A stretch of DNA of 64,000 nucleotides from Enoplolaimus lenunculus (GCA_030248215.1 JASANG010003388.1:62001-126000); one strand, 5' to 3'; shown: positions 23,095 to 34,699, counted from the first letter of the stretch. A program made the numbers and translations. The notes: generated from the sequence alone by a model not told the origin.

Positions 23095-23170
23095 GTTTAC
23101 AATGGTGCTGGAACGCAGCCCAAAATACGTATAGTGGCATTCTAGCTTTAATAATATATAGATATGTACA
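23095..23170 (-). repeat. Family I hairpin unit, reverse
   Basis: GTGCTGGAACGCAGCCCAAA, then ATACGTATAGTGG, then CTAGCTTTAATAATATATAG is the reverse of the family I unit. Confidence 0.6.
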
Positions 23171-23754
23171 GTTAACAAATTACGCGTATGCGAAACTGTT
23201 TTTTGTCGAACGATGATGTGACGGTGCATTTTTCCTATCCAAGGATCTCGTGGTTCAAATCCTGGCTTGAGCTTAGATCTGAGATAAAAATAGAGAAAAT
23301 ATTCATTAGAGAAATGGTTAATTCATGCAGACACCAATCTAAAATGTACAAGTACGCCAGCCAATCACTGGCTAGACATGACATTTTTGACGCATTTAAA
23401 TTTGAAATTAAATATTTCAAAATTTGTCAACAACCTGCGTTATCTTTGATCTAAGGTTTAACTGAGGTTTAGAGTGGATTTCCCAAGGTGTCTTTGTTAA
23501 TTTGCCGCGTATACGGCCCAATTAAGTATGTTTAACTTGAGGTTTTCTGTCAAAAGGTCATATTTTGTTATAAATGTTGTCACTTTTAGTATCCTGTTGC
23601 AGTGTCAATTTCCAAATTTAGGGGCCCAGAAAATTAAAAATATTATCTAAGCGTAAATTTCACTTTTATAAATTTACCACTTGCCTTGCGCACGCTGGTG
23701 TCGTCTCTGTCAGCCTGAAGGCGTTTGGCACAAACCCTGTTTCTTGCGTTATTT
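23171..23754. other. No gene seen
   Basis: Open frames of about 60-90 codons occur on both strands at 23188-23454 with no domain or splice support. Confidence 0.35.
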
Positions 23755-23952
23755 GGCCCATAAAGATCAGGAGCGGAACGTTTTTCTGTGCGACTGCAAT
23801 AGAGTAAGCTTAAGCTTTAGACCATTTTTTGCTCGGCTTAGGCTTAGGCTTAGACTTAGGAATAAAATCATCCTTACGCTTAAGTTTAGGCGTAGGCTTA
23901 GGCTTAGGAATAACTTTATAATACTGTTCAGGCCCTGTTCTATACATTGGCC
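23755..23952 (-). mobile_element. Family A1 MITE
   Basis: GGCCCATAAAGATCAGGAGC and CCTGTTCTATACATTGGCC ends bracket two TTAGGC blocks. The flanks CGTTATTT and CTATATTT are a possible decayed duplication. This is the last repeat before the LRR-Ig gene. Confidence 0.78.
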
Positions 23953-24314
23953 CTATATTTCAACACCCCTGCTTGGATGAAAACCGTTCCTGCTGCCTGA
24001 CTCGTAGCCAGATGTTCGTCACGATGGACTCAGCCACAGCCTGGGAAAAAATGTAGGCCCTACTGGAAAAGTTTTAACACAACCTGTAATTAATCGGATC
24101 CCCTTATATGACCTTACTAAGAAATTGTTAGCCCCCCCAGCAACGTGAGCTGACCACAGGCGTGCCTGACCCAAAACATTTAATACTCGTATTATAGATA
24201 TTTTAAATATTTAGAAAAGCGCATAGACGTTGTAGCAGAAACGGTTACCTGTAATAATTTATTTTAAAAATAAAAAATTAACTCGCGGCGTTACGACCTC
24301 TGCAATATTATGAT
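23953..24314. other. Upstream of the LRR-Ig gene
   Basis: This should contain the promoter or an upstream non-coding exon, but no TATA box or initiator could be assigned. Confidence 0.3.
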
Positions 24315-25039
24315 ATGCTCATAGCAGCATTAACTCACCGGTTATACTGCAATCAGTGTGCAATTCCCGCAACCAGACGCCATTTTATTCAACAACCGTT
24401 CCTAAGATCGCTCATCATTTTATTAGCTAAGTCATTAGCAATGCTGTTACTAATATTTCCACCAGTGGTATCCGGTAATAAACCAACGACTTGCCCTGCG
24501 TTTTGCTCGTGCCTGTACAATGTCGGGCAGTTGACAACGAATTGTCGAAATAAAATCCGCGGTACTGAAGGATTTACTAGTCTTCCTAGAGGGATTTCAG
24601 ACGAGACACAAGTGTTAAGGTTAGACGGCAATCGTCTGAGTAATCTGAGACTTAATTTAGATTTCGGTGAGCCTAACTTTAGCAAACTAGAAGAGTTGTC
24701 GTTGAGAAATTGCGGAGTTGGCCGGCTGGTCCCTGGCGCGTTTAGTGGCTTGGCTCAACTAAAACGGCTTCAACTTGGCTATAATTTTATTTCAGAACGA
24801 GATTTGTACGGAGGTAACCTGAGGTCACTGTCTGGTCTCGGTGAGCTTGACTTGACCAAGAATAATCTTTCAGTTTTGCCTCCCAGGGCTTTTCGGGGGT
24901 TATTTGCTTTAAGACGGTTAATACTGGCACGAAACAGTATTCAATTTATTGCTGATAATGCGTTCGAAGGTTTACATAACCTGGCCCACGTGTCTCTTGA
25001 AGAAAACGAATTGAAAACGCTGGCACCTGCGCCTTTTAG
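24315..25039 (+). CDS. LRR-Ig gene exon 1: signal peptide, LRRNT, LRRs
   Basis: Residues 1-241 plus two bases. ATG 24315 opens the frame. An internal ATG at 24441 would leave a shorter but still hydrophobic signal segment (MLLLIFPPVVSG), so the start is not settled. The donor is CTTTTAG|GTGAGT. Confidence 0.85.
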
Positions 25040-28000
25040 GTGAGTTTGTCATCCTTCGACGAACCAAACACGGCCAGTGTAACGAACAGGGCCGTAACTG
25101 TAGTATAAACATAATCCTAAGCCTAAAGCCAAAGCGTAAAAATGAGCTTATACTTATTGTGAAGCTAATGCCTAAGCCTAAACCTAAGCAATAAATAGTT
25201 TCAATCATAAACTTGCTTACTTTATTGCTGTCGTACAGAAAAAACGCTAAGTCTCTGATCTTTACATGAGCCATGTATATACAAGGGATGCTACAAAGTG
25301 TTGAAAATGATGCGTTATCGTATATGTGCCGGTCAGGGTGCAACCGGAGGTGAAAAATACCGAAGCCGGAGCCGGAGGTGAACAACACTTGCCGGAGCCG
25401 GAGGTGAGGCGAAATTAAGTAGTAAAAAATGATAGTTAATTTAGTTAATTTTAGCAAATATCTGCAAAATCTTGTAAAGTCGTTTGGTTTCACGCTAATT
25501 TTCTGCCAAATTTCGGCAATTCTTTCATGAAAATTGTGACAAAAGTTAATCGAAACGCACTAAACAGATAAATTTAAGAAAATTATGCAAAATTTTACTA
25601 CCGGAAGCAAAAATTCTACCAGAGCCGGAGCCGGAGGCCGATTTTCTACCGGAGCCGGAGGCAGACCTCCGGTTGTACCCTGGTGCCGGTATTCTCAAAA
25701 GCGCGTAGTACATATATATTACCAGTTGGTGATAGGTCTTGAAAGCGTCAAATAAGTGAATGACGAGCTTCTAAATCTCATCTCTGGCATGAAAATGAAA
25801 CATTAAGGTTGAATCCCAAATTAACTGAAAACGTTCACACACAAAAAGGGTTATAAACTGTGTATTGATAGTAAAAATAACGGAAACTGAAACGGATAGT
25901 GATCAAATTAACGGAGACATAAACGGGAAACGAATACTGAAGTATAAAAGTTTCAAAGATGTTTTATTTTTCTGCCAACACTGAAGCGCGCAAAGATTCA
26001 CCGGATTTTGTAAAAAAAAAATTTTAAAGAGAAAGTGACGGACACATCTAAATTTTAAAGATTTCGGCTCAATTTTGTAAACTGCAAAAGCTGGGCGGCC
26101 CGCGGTCCCACCGTGGACCACGGACCGGACCGTATGACTGCTGGCGGTTTATTTATCAACTTTGAACATTTGTTTATTAAAGACTGGAGCTGTTATATAA
26201 TTTTAAGTATGAGTCGATCAAAAAAATTGGCATAATTTGATGGTGATCTTAAAACTATTTTGTGGGTTGCAAACTTGGTCTATTTTGGGGGTTGCAAACT
26301 TGGTCTGTTTTGGGGGTTGTCACCTTAGTCTGGGGAAGACTTATTATCCTAGCGTACACGCAACGTAAACATTTACATAAAACACGAAACTATTTTCAGT
26401 TTAATTTTCAGAATCCTTCCAAAACTCCAAAGCATCGTTCTTGACTACAATCCGTGGGACTGCGATTGTAAACTGCGTCCGCTCATCATTTGGCTGTTCT
26501 ACTCAGTATCCAACGAGCCGAGTTCTGCCGCCCTCGCGGCCTCTACGGCCCTTCTGAGCCCGCCTGATCCTGACAGCAAATATTTGAGCTACTCCTACGA
26601 CTCTTTAGAACCCCAGAACCGCTATAACATCAAAGAAATACCGTTTTGTGTTGCCCCTGCTGAAAATGCCGATAAATTATGGAGTTCAATCCCCCCGGAA
26701 GATTTCGCATGCGCACCGGTGCTTAATTCGACATCTCCCCTATCGTCATCATCCGGCTCTGGCCCTAATCAGCTGGTCCACCTAGGTAATAACCTAACCC
26801 TACCATGTGACGCTTACGGTGACCCGATGCCAAGCTTAAAATGGGAATTTCGACCTAATCCACATATGAAATCTTCCACAAAACTATCCAATCAGCGGCC
26901 TGCACGGATTTTAACCAATGAAACGCGGATTTTAATTCAAAATCAATATTCTCGATACGCAGTTCGCAGTAAACTTACAATCAGTCAAATTTCTAACCAA
27001 GATCTTGGTCAGTACCATTGTATTGCATCCAATCCTTTGCAACAAGTCAACTATATCGTGTACTCAGTGCAAACTAAACGCTCGTTGACTGCAGTTTCAA
27101 CAGCAAACCAACCTCGACAGCAATCTGGCCACCCTCCGAGCGGCGATCTTGCCCTCAATTCAACAAATTCCGGCGAAAATGACGACCCACAAAACCCGAC
27201 CCTCGCCGATGTGACGCCTACATTTCGTCTAAATTCCAATTGGATTATTTTAATTTTAGTTTGCAGTATTATGCTAATCTCGATCGCGTGCTTTTTAGCG
27301 TTAATTGTTTACTACCGCCGCCGATCAAAACAACAACGCATTATAATGGTGCCTCGACAAGACAGTGTTATGTGTCGCGCACACCATACAACTGCAGCAA
27401 CTGCACACAGTGCAAACGACTGCAGTGAAACTGCAATTAGCAATACTTGCAATTCGGCAAGCGGGCGATTGCTAAACGCGTCAAGTGCAACAAGTTTGTC
27501 GCATAGTTTGCATAACGGGACAATTATGACACCGCTGACAACATCGACTGCACCAAATTCAACGACACTTTTAATGCAGAATCGAAAGCGGGTTGGAGCA
27601 AAATTGTCGACTGATGACGAAAGTACCGGTATGTATGCGTGTAACCAGCTCGTCTTGCCAGAAGGGTCTAAAAAATGTTTGGCCAATGTAAAGAACAGCG
27701 GCGGAACAGTATATAAGCAAATTCGTAAGCCTAAGCGTAAGCCTAAACCTAAGCGTAAGCCTAAGCCTAAACCTAAGCGTAAGAATGAGCATATTCGTAA
27801 GCCTAAGCGTAAGCCTGAGCCTAAACGTAAGCGTAAGAATGAGCATATTCCTAAGCCTAAGCATAAGCCTAAGCCTAAACCTAAGCGTAAGCCTAAGCCT
27901 AAACCTCAGCGTAAGCCTAAACCTAAGCGTAAGCCTAAGCCTAAACCTAAGCGTAAGCATAAGCCTAAACCTAAGCGTAAGAATGAGCATATTCCTAAAC

Positions 28001-31000
28001 CTAAGCGTAAGCCAAGCAAAAAAAAATTAGTCTAAAGGTTAAGTTTTCTTGTTCCACAGAAAAATGTTCCACCCGTGATCTTTACATGGTCCGGAGGGGT
28101 GTATATACTAGACTTTCAGATGACCTATACAGTTAAGGGAAAACTTTTCTAGAGGATCCAAAGTTATGGGTGTCGAGTCTAATCAGGGACAAAACGTCTC
28201 GAAAGATCAGTAATAAACTGGCTGTTTTCACTGCTTTCATCCGAAGTTTTATTTGTATCAGTTGGCGTTGATTTACTACATTTTGTAATACCTGTTTGAT
28301 TGAATATACACTGTAAATTCTAATGAGTTGATTAATCAATTCAGCTTGGGAGTTGGTTATTTCTGAATTAATATCAGTAAACATTAACTCACTCTGAGTT
28401 GAGTTGATTTTCACTCTGAGTTGAATTAACTCTGGGTAAGTTGGTTCATTGACTCAGAATGAGTCGAATCAACTCAAAATTGTGAGTTCTGATAGTCCTA
28501 TCTCAAACTGAGTGATTCAGCTCATTATGAGATAAAATCAACTCACTAAAATTTACAGTGTACCAAGCGTTTTTGCTTGCCTGTATTCACTGTACAGGCA
28601 GTGATAGAGCTGAATTTAAAGCCGATGTAATTTGCGGATCTGCAGGTATTTTGAAAAAGTGAGCAATGAGAGTAAATGAATTGTAAAGTAACACAGCCCC
28701 CCGCGAACAGCAGGAAATAGGAAATGTCCATATTCACGCGTGCAAGTTTTTGCAACGAGAATTTACGACTGCAATTTGCACATGCAATTTTTTGCATGCA
28801 GAATTCGTGTTGCTCGACGTTTCGTGAACGACTTCGAGTAAATCTTATAAGTTTAAGTTGCAACTGCAAGTTCTCGCAGCATAAATTTGGACGTATCAAT
28901 ACTATTTAAAGGTTGCAAAAATGTGTACAATTTTCGTGTGAATAAGGGAGATTAATGCATTAAAGTGCTTAATATTAAGCATTCATGATTCTTTAAATAC
29001 GATTTGGCCACCATCATGAGGTATCGTACGCGAATTACTCGTGTACGACATCCATGATGGAGGTTGATCACCCTACCTATTAGCCTATGTTACTTTGAGC
29101 AGGGGGCGTAACATTTGTATAAACATATTCCTAAGACTAAAAAACATATTCCTAAATCTAAACTCACGCTATGTATTAACCCACAACTAAGTCTACGGTC
29201 CATTTTGTCATATGCCTATAGCACCTATCATCAGTTAGCGATTGGTTTTCAAACTGACCAAACATCTGTAGTTGCAGATCTACAAATTGGTACAGAAGTC
29301 GGGCAAATCAAACGCGAACAATGGCTGAATTTCGAACCTCACCATGCGCTGGTTCCAAAGTCACAGGACTTATCACCAACTGGTGATAGGTGCTACTCAC
29401 ATTTGAGAATACGGGCTCAGGTCTAAACCTAATGAACTAAAAATTTGATAAACCTACTAGTCACAATTCTTTATTAGCATCGGACAGATTATAGTGTAGC
29501 TATGTAATTTTTTCAGTCGCAATGTTCAAAGAAGACTCGTTCGATTCAATGAATCAGTCGATTTCATTAAGAGGCGGCCTGCTTCCAGCCACAGATTCAA
29601 ACGATAACTTTACTGAAACCACAATCACTGTGCCTATTCATATAATATCGTCGCCAAAGTTAGCAGGTCCCCATCTCAAAGCTGAAGGTAGCCCATGTCC
29701 ACTGAACGAGAAACACTTTCGTCCAACGACATTTAGTCGAGTTGAACTCAACGCTCCTGAGCCTGCTACCAAGGCATCTGCCTCTTCTGGGCCACCCACA
29801 ACCTCAGTTCAGCCATCGTTATACGCTGAAATTAATCATAACAAAAAATTATCAGCGTATTCAGCTCTTGGTATCCCTGTCCGCCCGCCATCTTGTCTAA
29901 AATCAGCGCAGAACAAGCCGCCAAGCTGTCAGACTACAACCATTTGTAGCGTTGGCACTAATGGAGCTCTTCCGGCGACCAATTTGGAGTTAAAATCACC
30001 TGTTGCAATATCGGATTTGAATTCACTACAATGTAGCGGCGGTGGGATTACTTCGCCAAGCTTATCAGCTGATCACGCAATGTCACCAACGATGTCGCTT
30101 AGGCCTATTTATTCTCATGATCCTCTGATTCCATCGGTATTTCCTGCCAGAAGTACTCTCTCTGTCCACCGAGGCGCGGTCAGCCCTAAACTTTCAGGAA
30201 AAACGCTCGAAAAATGTCATAAGCTAACTGTACCATCTCCGACCTGCGTTGTTCATTCGTGTGATAAACGGCAAATGCCAAAATTAAGCTTAAACACCGA
30301 ACCCAATGCGCTAACTGTACCCAGCAGCCTCAACCCCAAAAGTCGGTTTAACACAATCGCTGCTACCCCCACAGGCCAAGGACGACACCCAGGCAATCAC
30401 CAGTTTCATTTTCATGCTGCTCACGCTCAACGTAAACAACAAAAATCAATACTCAAACAGAAAAATTCACTATCCGGCGCAAGTACTCCAGTACTTGAAG
30501 TTCCAGCATCGGCCACAACACCGTCATCGTTGCTAAATAAACCGGCCGAAAAGCTAGCTAGCACGTTGGCTTGCTCCCGTCAAAACACGTCGACGTCAAC
30601 AAATCAAATTGGCGACCAACCGCTGGATAGAACCAGTCCACGGCTACCCATGTATCCCCAAGTGGTTTCGACGACAACGCATTCTGATTGGACAACGGTA
30701 ATGGCTCATCGAAATCAAGAATTGTTGAACAAATTGAAAGCGATTCAAGTGGTAAATGGAGCAGGCCGAAAAGTAGAACCAGCAAATCATAGACAATCGA
30801 CAAGCTGTACCGGAACTCCTGTTGCAGGACAAGGATATCTATCCAGCGGAAATAATACTAACAACAATAGCAATAGAAACAATATAAACAAAAGCAAAAG
30901 TACAAGCAAACCAAACGGTGATCTGCCACGTCTGACCAGGCGGAAAAGTTGCGAACATCAACGAAATCAACTGAGTATCGGAGTATCAAATGAAGTAACG

Positions 31001-31120
31001 CAGGAGGCAAGCAAGTGTAAAACACTACCAAATCAACGTAAAATAACACTGCTTACACCAGGCGAAGCGCGAAATAGAACTACAAGCAGTGGTGAAATTA
31101 TATTTGAAACAGCAATCTAG
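24315..31120 (+). CDS. LRR-Ig single-pass membrane protein (kekkon-like), 3 exons
   Basis: The exons 24315-25039, 26412-27628 and 29517-31120 join in frame to 1181 residues. GT-AG introns split an Arg codon (AG|A) and a Val codon (G|TC). Order of domains: hydrophobic signal segment 29-54, LRRNT with C60-x3-C-x-C, about six 24-residue LRRs 97-248, LRRCT (NPWDCDC at 255-261, partner Cys near 321 and 342), one Ig domain about 362-460 (Cys374, Trp386, Cys445 in D-x-G-x-Y-H-C), transmembrane helix about 519-542 followed by YYRRR, and a cytoplasmic tail of about 640 residues rich in Ser, Thr and Pro. The last four residues, ETAI, fit a class I PDZ ligand. Kekkon-type proteins are neuronal or epithelial surface regulators. 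That role is inferred from domain order only. Other LRR-Ig families (LINGO, LRIG, AMIGO) are possible but have different repeat or Ig numbers. Confidence 0.85.
25072..25272 (+). mobile_element. Family A MITE in intron 1
   Basis: The left end GGCCAGTGTAACGAACAGGG with CGTAACTGTAGTATAAAC is A3-like. The right end CTGATCTTTACATGAGCC is A1-like. CCTAAG words lie inside. It starts 32 bp after the exon 1 donor. Confidence 0.7.
25334..25682. mobile_element. Family H hAT-like element, perfect 8-bp duplication
   Basis: It begins CAGGGTGCAACCGGAGGTG and ends ACCTCCGGTTGTACCCTG. GGAGCCGGAGCC hexamers lie inside both ends around an AT-rich centre. Flanks are GTGCCGGT on both sides (25326-25333, 25683-25690). 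The duplication overlaps the start of a family D copy. Confidence 0.9.
25683..25790. mobile_element. Family D MITE, left part
   Basis: GTGCCGGTATTCTCAAAAGC followed by TTACCAGTTGGTGATAGG is a D left end. The right end is missing. Confidence 0.5.
25840..26411. other. Rest of intron 1
   Basis: Near 25878-25935 are AACGGAAACTGAAACGG words of the family H type seen at 41547. At 26250-26330 three roughly 28-bp tandem units contain GGGGGTTGCAAACTTGGTCT. The acceptor ATTTTCAG ends at 26411. Confidence 0.55.
26412..27628 (+). CDS. LRR-Ig gene exon 2: LRRCT, Ig, transmembrane
   Basis: Acceptor TTAATTTTCAG, donor GTACCG|GTATGT. It encodes residues 242-647: the last LRR and LRRCT, the Ig domain, the membrane helix (NWIILILVCSIMLISIACF) and the first part of the tail. 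The frame stays open past the donor into an intronic A1 element. Confidence 0.87.
27681..28092 (+). mobile_element. Family A1 MITE in intron 2, array open in the host frame
   Basis: GGCCAATGTAAAGAACAGCG and TGATCTTTACATGGTCC ends. About 280 bp of CCTAAG/CGTAAG hexamers with AATGAGCATATTC spacers. It lies 52 bp downstream of the exon 2 donor, and its array continues the exon 2 frame as Lys-Pro/Lys-Arg repeats up to a stop at 28033-28035. No target duplication is visible. Confidence 0.82.
28307..28562 (+). mobile_element. Family E TA-MITE, best copy
   Basis: It begins TACACTGTAAATTCTAATGA and ends CTAAAATTTACAGTGTA. The CACTGTAAATT ends are inverted and flanked by TA, fitting Tc1/mariner-type insertion. 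Confidence 0.85.
28590..28910. repeat. Unclassified GC-skewed segment shared with 35885
   Basis: Words such as GTGCAAGTTTTTGCA, ACTGCAATTTGCA and ACTTCGAGT also occur around 35885-36102, so a diverged dispersed repeat is likely. No coding call is made. Confidence 0.35.
29082..29170 (+). mobile_element. Family A2/A1 fragment
   Basis: GCCTATGTTACTTTGAGCAG, GGGGCGTAAC and TATTCCTAAG words mark a left end without a right end. Confidence 0.5.
29216..29416. mobile_element. Family D MITE in intron 2
   Basis: CCTATAGCACCTATCATCAG at the left and ACTCACATTTGAGAATACGG at the right. The left outer terminus is truncated. Confidence 0.65.
29517..31120 (+). CDS. LRR-Ig gene exon 3: cytoplasmic tail and stop
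   Basis: The acceptor TTTTTTCAG is followed by TCGCAATG, which restores the frame (Val-Ala-Met). It encodes residues 648-1181, all low-complexity Ser/Thr/Pro/Asn sequence without a recognised domain, ending in the PDZ-ligand-like ETAI and TAG. Low complexity over a single 1.6-kb exon is usual for such tails. Confidence 0.85.
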
Positions 31121-31538
31121 TGGAAAAAGTTTCAACCGAAACAACAAATATGCCAAAAACAAATCGAATTTTTACGGTCTCTAGATTATGAACGCCAATC
31201 CCGGCACCGGTTTCGGAAAGAAAATCGACATCCGGCTTCGGGTTCGGTAGAATTTTAGGTTTTTTCGAATATCCCACTCGCCTGCATTCGTTTAAAATGG
31301 GTTTTATTTCGACTTTTTTGGATTACTTGAGCTTCTCATGACCTCGTTTTGCCATTTTACACCCATATTATACCCATATCCGAAGTTTTAGGACGTAAAA
31401 AATTAATTTTTCAAACATACCAGTTTGATGGTTAAAATGATTATATATATAGGGGCGGTCGTCACCAAAAGCTCAAATATACCAAATTTTAAAAAATCGG
31501 TTTGGGAAAAAATCGGCTGGTGCATATATAACTGACAA
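31121..31538. other. 3' flank of LRR-Ig gene
   Basis: A family H-like patch (CCGGTTTCGG, CCGGCTTCGG) is at 31200-31250. No clear AATAAA could be tied to the gene. Confidence 0.35.
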
Positions 31539-31721
31539 GGCCCATGTATAGAACAGGGCCGGATCGTTTTCCGGAGGGGCTATAATAGAGTCAGTTTAAG
31601 CTTAGCCTAATTTTTTGCTTAGGCTTAGGCTTAGGAATAGGAATAAGCTCATCCATATCCATATGCTTAGGCTTAGGAACATGCTTATACTACTGTTCCG
31701 GCCCTGTTCTAAACATGGGCA
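31539..31721 (-). mobile_element. Family A3 MITE
   Basis: GGCCCATGTATAGAACAGGG at the left and CCCTGTTCTAAACATGGGC at the right. It has short TTAGGC runs. The flanks ACTGACAA and ACTGGCAA are an 8-bp duplication with one mismatch. Confidence 0.85.
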
Positions 31722-33174
31722 ACTGGCAAGATCCGCAATTCTTTCAAATGGTTCCGGCAAATTCGGTAGCAAAATTTTTCGTATTGTTTGTATTGTGCAG
31801 TTAAGAGTCTTTGTTTTTAACCTTAGGGACATCTGAGAATAGTTTAAAGCTTGAATACTAAAATTGTCAAACTATTGGACATTTCTGTGACTTTGTACAT
31901 ATACCATTTCATGTATTTGATGGTATTTTCTTATGTCTTTGGTTCTATTTGAGATGTTAGTAAAATAGTAAAAATAGCTCGAGACAATTTTTAATGGAAA
32001 AATTTTCAATTGCTGCTTATAAGCCGTTCTCTCATAGGGTAAACTGTGCACAAGTTAGAGTAATCTGTATACGTGTGTTATGATTCCAACCAAGCAGCAC
32101 GTATTTTTATTAAAGAATTAATTAAAAACAGGTATTCAATTAACATTCGACCACAAGAATTTCATATAGCGCCCGCAAGTTATTAAAAAGTAGCCAAATC
32201 ACGATTAATTTTTCAAATTTCACTACAAATTTTGTTCAAATTTCCTGGTTTGTTCTTAAAATGATTAGTACAGTTGTAGTAGTAAAGTGCCCTTATAGGC
32301 CTATAATAATTATCAGTAGTTACAGTTAGCAAGATACCAGATGTTAAGAGTAGTTAAAGTAACTGCGGGCAGTTGCCGACCTAAGTCTTAGTCGACCATA
32401 AACAATAAAAACAATAAAAGTTAAAATTCATTCAACTAAACGAATCAGTTCTTCGACACAAAAACTGCTGTTTTTCGCCCGGCGAGCTCCTTTTTATAGG
32501 CTCTTTTTGTCCTTGATTCTGGTTGACAAATGGGCTCATTATCGTACCCTAATTTTTAAATAATATGAATTTGCGCTATATTTAAAATTTTAAAGCAATT
32601 TTGTTTCGAAACTTTACGCTTGAATAATTTTGTTAGGCAGTGTACGCCAAAACAAAAGAATTAATTTGGCCAATTCTTAAGAAAATTTTAGTAAGTTTAT
32701 AAAATTTAAACTTTATTTTTGTGGTATGCGGTTCTTAATGACCTTGTTTACATCGATTTTAGCACAATTTATACTTTTTGTGCTTTTCTCAGCATAAATT
32801 CCTTTTTAGTTTAATTAACGAAATACTATTAAAATTTTAAAACAATATTTACAAAATTTACAAAATTTACAAAATTTGCCGCCTCACCTTTCACGGCCAA
32901 ATTTTTTTGAAGCAAGTAAAACTCACTACATCAATTTGTGGCGCATCCGTTGCCACCAAGTTGATTGATTCAATCTATAATATTTTTGTCAAAAACACTT
33001 TCGATTTTGACCTTCAAAAATTAAAGGAAGTGTAAAGTGTGAACATCACACTTTACTAAAAGTTTTTTTAACATTTCAAGTGCAAGTGCTCATCACTTGC
33101 ACTTGATTATTACATGAAGTTGTTTTAACTTTGTTTTTAACTTTTGTTTTTACTTTTGTTTTTAAATTTTGTTT
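31722..33174. other. AT-rich intergenic DNA
   Basis: No exon recognised. It contains CAATAAAAACAATAAAAG near 32404 and a small palindrome around 33078-33110 (AAGTGCAAGTG/CACTTGCACTT). Otherwise featureless. Confidence 0.35.
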
Positions 33175-33420
33175 TTTTGACAGAGTTTAATTGAACTCGG
33201 GTCGGGAGGGTTCCCCCAACCATGTTGCTCAAGAGTGAACGGTGTTCTCCGCGAGGGTAAACACAGGTCTGAAATCAGACCCGGCTAGGTACGGTATTAA
33301 CTGTATGACGAACGCTCTGCAGTCGCTTTAACTGTATCTAGTTGGAGGGCACAGTACCTTCGGGGCTGGTCAATGGCTGACGACAGGTGTAGATCTATCG
33401 GAATCTCTTGAGTAACTTTA
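33175..33420. other. GC-rich structured island, unidentified
   Basis: About 230 bp of balanced, GC-richer sequence between long AT-rich tracts, preceded by a T-rich tract ending TTTTTTGACAG. Short stems can be drawn (GGTCTGAAATCAGACC, GTACCTTCGGGGC). There is no open frame of note. It could be a SINE/LINE tail or an RNA gene. I did not recognise it. Confidence 0.35.
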
Positions 33421-33569
33421 AATTTGAAATTAACTTTTTTTGACCTGTTGGGCGTCTTAGTTATTTTGTCGTTCAATCAAACTCTGTTGTTTTCTGTTCC
33501 GTAACACGTGAATTAATGATCATTGCGTAGTGTTTAACAGTTACCATGCGTACACGCGCTTTGGTACGC

Positions 33570-33840
33570 AGTACACACAAAAAAATTGTCTTGTATTCAA
33601 GAAATATTGTATGAAATTGAAGATAAATATGTCTTAATACATACCCCGACATATATGTGTTGAATTCAAGACTTTTAGTTCTTAAATTTTTCAGAAATAT
33701 AGGTTTAAACTTTTTCAAACTTAAACGTCTTAAATTTAAGACTTTGTTTCATGAACGATTAAGAAAAATATTTCTGAAATGTAAAACAAGTATTTCGAAA
33801 TATAAGACAAATATGTTTGAAATAAAACACAGAGATTTGT
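33570..33840. repeat. Diverged inverted-repeat region, TTCAAGAC/AAGTCTT words
   Basis: Repeated CTTAAATTTAAGACTT-type words, shared with 57890-58016, suggest a decayed short element. Confidence 0.35.
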
Positions 33841-34249
33841 CATGGAAACCGACTTCAAATTTGGGGGCTAAAGCTCAACCCAATACCCTAATCTTACAAC
33901 CTAACACAACTATTTCTCTATTTCTTGAAAGACAGAAATTTGTGTCTAATCTGAAGAGGTGCAACGTTTTTCCCTCGGTATGCTTGCTCGGAAACACTTT
34001 TTAGACACGGTAATACCCTACCGAAATGAAATCGTAATTATGACCCTGAAAATTGTTAATTGTGAATAAACTTGAAATTGCGGCTATGAAAGCCCTTTGC
34101 TTTGGTTATAGCTCCGGTTCGTTCAGTACAAAAATCCAAAATGTTCAAAATTTAAATACCAAGCGTGCTAACTGTTCTAAAACCGTTTGTAGCTAATCTC
34201 TACTACGTACAGGCCCAAAATCAGCAATTATATTAACAACAAAAGTGGT

Positions 34250-34360
34250 TGATACTCTTAGTCAACATTATGCAAACGGAATAGATTGTGTGTAGAAAAG
34301 AATGTAACCAGCACGCGTTGCACTTTTACCCAATCCAGCCCCCTTTATAAGGGTTTGCAA
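34250..34360. mobile_element. Family G fragment
   Basis: TACTCTTAGTCAAC, then ATGCAAACGG, ATTGTGTGTAG and CACGCGTTGCACTTTTAC follow the order of family G. Confidence 0.45.
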
Positions 34361-34501
34361 AATGTGAAACTTGACATGCTGAAGTATGTAAAGCATACAA
34401 GGCCTATATCACCAGCTATTTGAGAATACAGGCTAAGATTACACGTGCGCAGTTAACCTCACTGTATCAAGGTTCAGATACTATGCATAGATCAGAAAGC
34501 C

Positions 34502-34699
34502 AGCCCATGTTACTTTAAACGGCGGCTAGGCTTCTGGTTTGTCTATAATAGACTAGGTTTAGATTCTAGATTACACTTTTTTGCTTAGGCTTAGGCTGAG
34601 GCTCAGGCTTAGGAACACATTTTTGCAACGCTTAGGCTTAGACGTACGCTTAGGAATACGCCTAATCTACGGTTACGCACCTAAAAGTAAACATTGACC
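34502..34699 (-). mobile_element. Family A2 MITE
   Basis: AGCCCATGTTACTTTAAACG and AAAGTAAACATTGACC ends with a TTAGGC array. The flanks AGAAAGCC and AGAAAGTC are an 8-bp duplication with one mismatch. Confidence 0.83.

Noticed and set aside
24389-24685. Minus-strand frame opposite LRR exon 1
   Set aside because: It is the antisense shadow of a well-supported exon.
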